Shown: positions 60,756 through 64,000 of the stretch, piece after piece
How the letters are laid out: every line of letters begins with the position of its first letter
How positions within the stretch are numbered: the first letter of the stretch is position 1
From: Trichuris trichiura
Taxonomy: Eukaryota > Nematoda > Enoplea > Trichinellida > Trichuridae
Assembly: GCA_037903355.1 (NCBI GenBank)
Contig: JBAJFE010000031.1
Span: forward strand, 1-64,000
Direction: 5' to 3'
DNA: 64,000 nt
Made by a program: the position numbers and the translations under genes
The notes under the pieces: model-generated
Databases searched by the model: none
What the model was told of the DNA's origin: nothing
Seen by the model: the letters and a program-made list of their open reading frames with translations, nothing else

Positions 60756-61383
60756 TGTTACCGCACTGACTCCTCTCGAACTGCCGAGACTAAGAAATGA
60801 TTATACTGTACCGCCAACGTATTAGACACAAATTATCAGCCGGTAATGTTGATGAGCAAACGGCGGTCTGAAACATTGCAGCATGATTTCAGGGCATTCG
60901 TTAACTGCGCTCTGAAATAGGATGAATGAAAGATCTGTGATGAGTCATCTTTGCCGGTATTAAAACAGTTACAACTGATACTAAGCGCACAAACAAAGAA
61001 GAAAATAGTGATGTAAATGCTGACTACCTAAAATTAAATTGTCACTGAGGCTGGATTATGGCTATTATCAATAATGAGGAAATGCATTTGCTGAATAAAG
61101 ACTAACCTGACTAACTTTACCATTACTATCATTATTGTTACTGAACTTGTCAAACCGAAGAGTTTATTTTAATCGACTCAAGGGGCTATCTGCTGGCTGA
61201 ATACTTATATATGCAGACTTACAAAACTCGTCGGAAAACTTGGAGTAGAGTGGCAAAGATTTCAGTTTGAATGGCAGCTAAGAGCTGAAAATGATGCGTA
61301 AATTTAAAATTGCTTAGTCTTTGGACTTTTGCCAACTTCAGCGTGCATAAAAAACTTGCAACGCTAAATATCTTTCTGCTATC
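60756..61383. other. Divergent intergenic region
   Basis: Upstream region of ADAM-E, possibly shared with the + strand candidate at 61384. AT-rich; no clear promoter motif or repeat. Confidence 0.35.
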
Positions 61384-61890
61384 ATGTTCAAGTTTCCAAA
61401 GGAGCTCATTTTTCCCCTAATTATGTTTTTCTGCTCAACTGTACGCGAACTCAGCCTTTTCACAAGCTCTGACGTATGTGAGGCAGATGGAGGAGAAAAA
61501 CTTTCCAACATTGCAAGTTCATTGTGGCAAGCGAAAATGGCAGGTGGCTTTTAGCAAAAGAAAGCTGAACTGCACTCATCAGCCAGCTGCCACTGCTTAC
61601 CACTTTTATTATTTTCCCGCCCACGCTGACGCCAACATTGCTGAGACTCGAGTTTGTAACAATATTGTTCATTTCTCAAAAGAACAATTAAAACCCAGAA
61701 TACCGAAGCTTTTACGTCTGCTGGAAAAATGTGAAGAGGAAATCTGATTGAAGAAATTTTGCTCATTGTGAACAATCACGACGACCTTCTTCAGGCATGG
61801 AAAACTCTCCTGCCCTCGCTGGCCAAAGCGTGGGCCTTCTCCCATGTAAATTTGTATGAGTATTTACGAAGCGCAACTCGTAATTTCCAT
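61384..61890 (+). CDS. Possible secreted-protein gene or pseudogene, unknown
   Basis: ATG 61384 opens a signal-peptide-like start (MFKFPKELIFPLIMFFCSTV). A good donor-like GTATGTGAGG follows near 61470. Further on, protein-like stretches occur in two frames: HFSKEQLKPRIPKLLRLLEK (61478-61747 frame) and LLIVNNHDDLLQAWKTLLPS, then LAKAWAFSHVNLYEYLRSA. A stop lies between the last two. I could not join them by splicing in phase. No family recognised; it could be a broken or misread gene. Confidence 0.3.
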
Positions 61891-62935
61891 TGTACGCGTA
61901 TGTACTTTTAACATTCATTCTCGTCTTTGTACTTTTCATGCAGAATAACCTATCCAGCCTTCTTACAAGCTTTGAAGTTTACTTCTGACAATTCTGCCAT
62001 CATGACCTTGCAAACTACATGAAAGTTGCCGACAAAAGCTTGGAAAATAATCCATACGTCGACTGATCGGCGTGGAGTAGTCTTCGAAAAGTAATCGCGT
62101 CGAAACGACGTGTACGATAGCCACTGCTTGAGTGAAGGACAGTAACCTAAAAGGCCAGCGAACCCTAGAAGGCAAAAACAACAAGTAGCTAATGTTTAAC
62201 CGAAGGATAAAAAACCCAAAGTACCCGCATACTCAGAAACTCTGGGGTGATTGCGGTCGAATCAGCGGAGTAAAGCTACCCAAGCGATAGCAAAGCAGAT
62301 AGACCGTTGCGTCAAACTGATGGCGTCAAAAAAAACATGTTCGCTTCCATTCATTGATTAAAGTTGCATTGCCTTTTTTAAGTTGAATTTTTAAATTAAG
62401 GGCCTCATTAAACGCAAATTAGGCAAAAACGTAGCGTAAATAAATAGTAGCTGCTACAGGAAAAGTTCGCTGCAGAGGTGACTAGAATAGTGATAAATTT
62501 ATTACCTTAAAAGCATTATAAATATTCAAATAATAACGTAAGGGGTTGAAATGTTTAAACTGTGTTTTTCAAAAACCGTTTGTTTTCTATGCTACGTGAA
62601 ATGAGCGAAAGCTCTAGAACGCATTAATCCTTGCATGCCTACTCAGAACGGGGAAACTGCAGACGCAAGCGCTAGAAAGGGTTGCTGTACGGTTCGGCTA
62701 ATAAATAAGAAAGATACAAACTGTAACAAATAATGCTGGTGTTAAGAGGAGTTTTCGTAAGCTGAAATTCAACTTTATTTACCAACAGTTTTAAAGCCTA
62801 AATCGAAGAAACTTAAACTTTACATTCCTATCTGCACTTGTGGTTTAAAAGTCAAAAGTACTGGCAGCTGCAATTCTTTTTCAGACTTAATGCAGCAATG
62901 GTAGGTCACGCTTGGCAGGCTGGCCTGGCGGAGAA
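61891..62935. other. Spacer upstream of the PKA-like gene
   Basis: No supported coding sequence. A polypyrimidine-plus-CAG sequence at 62873-62884 could be a splice acceptor just before the kinase start. Confidence 0.35.
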
Positions 62936-64000
62936 ATGTACAGTGAGCAGCATTCCAAAGCATCGGTAAAGTCGTTAGCTGTTGGCGTTATCAACCTTCT
63001 GCAAGGAAAACGAGCCAAATACTGGGATCCTTACTTCAAAGCCATTTTAGACAAAGAAATTTGCGCTTTTAAAGAGCGCTGGAATAGCACCCAGCCGAGT
63101 AATCACGAGTCGATCAATATGTATGAAAAAATAAAAACACTGGGCACAGGAGGTTTTGGCCGAGTGATGCTAGTTCGCAGCAAAGCGACGAAAGATTACT
63201 ATGCAATGAAAATTTTAAAGAAGGAGAGGGTTGTAGCCATGCGACAAGTTGACCATACGATAAATGAAAAACGAATTTTGTTTTCGCTAAATTATCCCTT
63301 CATGGTTAAGCTAATCACCAGCTGCAAAGACAACAGCTACTTGTATTTGGTGCTGGAGTTGGTGAACGGAGGCGAACTGTTCACCCTACTTCGTCGATTG
63401 AAAAGATTTCCCGAACCAATGGTGCAATTTTATTCTGCCCAAGTAGTGCTAGCCTTTGAGTACTTGCATTCCGTCGACATTGTTTACCGTGATTTAAAAC
63501 CGGAGAATCTGTTAATCGACTCAAAGGGTTATCTGAAAGTCACTGATTTTGGTCTTGCTAAATGATCAAAACCAACCGAACTTACACTATGTGCGGCACC
63601 CCGGAGTACTTAGCACCTGAAATAATTCAAAGCAAAGGGTACGGTAAAGGTGTGGACTGGTGGGCGACTGGAATACTAATATACGAAATGATGGCGGGTC
63701 AAGTTCCATTCTACGCGGCCAATCACATGGTTATGTATGCAAAAATAGTGAGAGGTGTATTTCGAATGCCAGTAACTTTCAGTGAAAAGTTGAAAGATCT
63801 GTTAACTCATCTGATTTCCATTGATTGGACGCAACGTTACGGCTGCACAAAGAATGGAATAGCCGATATTAAAGGGCATAAATGGTACTCCGGAGTCGAC
63901 TGGATTGCCCTGTTTGAAAGAAAGCTACCGGCTCCCTATATACCAACGTGCCGTGAGGCTGGTGACACTTCCAATTTTGAAGAGTACGAAGAGGAACCGA
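62936..64000 (+). CDS. PKA catalytic-subunit-like kinase, intronless, one frame break, partial
   Basis: From ATG 62936 the frame has all early kinase landmarks: glycine loop GTGGFGRV (residues 70-77), AMK lysine (92), NEKRIL glutamate (111), YRDLKPEN catalytic loop (184-191) and DFG (204-206). The N-terminal piece is longer than in vertebrate PKA. After GLAK the frame hits TGA at 63565-63567. The PKA sequence goes on in another frame: [14 protein letters not shown] (activation-loop Thr kept), [45 protein letters not shown], to the window end. So one base is missing in the activation loop, by mutation or by assembly error. PKA phosphorylates Ser/Thr after R-R-x and is held by cAMP-binding regulatory subunits. 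Lack of any intron suggests a retrocopy. An in-frame upstream TTG at 62912 is not a likely start. Confidence 0.83.

Noticed and set aside
1..64000. tRNA, rRNA and other structured RNA genes
   Set aside because: None recognised by eye; a tRNAscan-SE and Rfam run would be needed to exclude decayed copies.

Overview
The window is eukaryotic, from an animal. Its genes are split by very short GT-AG introns (mostly 45-65 bp), and it carries ADAM-family metalloprotease genes, a proteasome assembly chaperone (PSMG4), a cAMP-dependent protein kinase (PKA) relative, and a dense load of degenerate transposons: Penelope-like, gypsy, hAT and Tigger/pogo. Compact introns plus this repeat mix would suit an invertebrate such as an enoplean (Trichuris/Trichinella-like) nematode. 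That assignment is an inference; nothing in the window proves the taxon.

Layout. 1-2318: 3' end of an ADAM-like membrane protein gene (ADAM-A, + strand) with a Penelope fragment in its long intron. 3956-4333: PSMG4 on the - strand. 7.0-12.4 kb: a Tigger element holding a nested 115-bp MITE, then a truncated gypsy element that runs into a hAT element. 12.4-16.07 kb: a truncated second copy of the 5' half of gene ADAM-D, now a pseudogene, followed by a decayed hAT transposase (16.1-17.85 kb). 18-32.3 kb: heterochromatin-like land of two related 68-70-bp satellite families that each flip orientation, interrupted by Penelope-like elements (GIY-YIG endonuclease, one with a reverse transcriptase) and hAT elements with intact target-site duplications. 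32.3-34.6 kb: a decayed Tigger. 37.2-42.0, 48.4-53.1 and 55.7-60.8 kb: three ADAM genes that I could trace nearly exon by exon (ADAM-C +, ADAM-D +, ADAM-E -). 62.9-64.0 kb: an intronless PKA catalytic-subunit-like gene with one frame break, running off the window.

Main points. (1) C, D and E share one exon plan: signal peptide, prodomain, metalloprotease-like domain, disintegrin, cysteine-rich, EGF, transmembrane segment and tail. Their active sites have all lost the catalytic glutamate of HExxHxxGxxH, in three different ways, so this looks like a tandem family of pseudo-proteases. A and E share long cytoplasmic tails, unlike C and D. (2) Six short sequences linked to Penelope-like elements have a CUGANGA / stem II / GAAA core like hammerhead ribozymes. 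(3) A 3.7-kb duplication joins the ADAM-D 5' half to a gypsy element through a hAT element whose two flanks do not match, which points to ectopic recombination between transposon copies.
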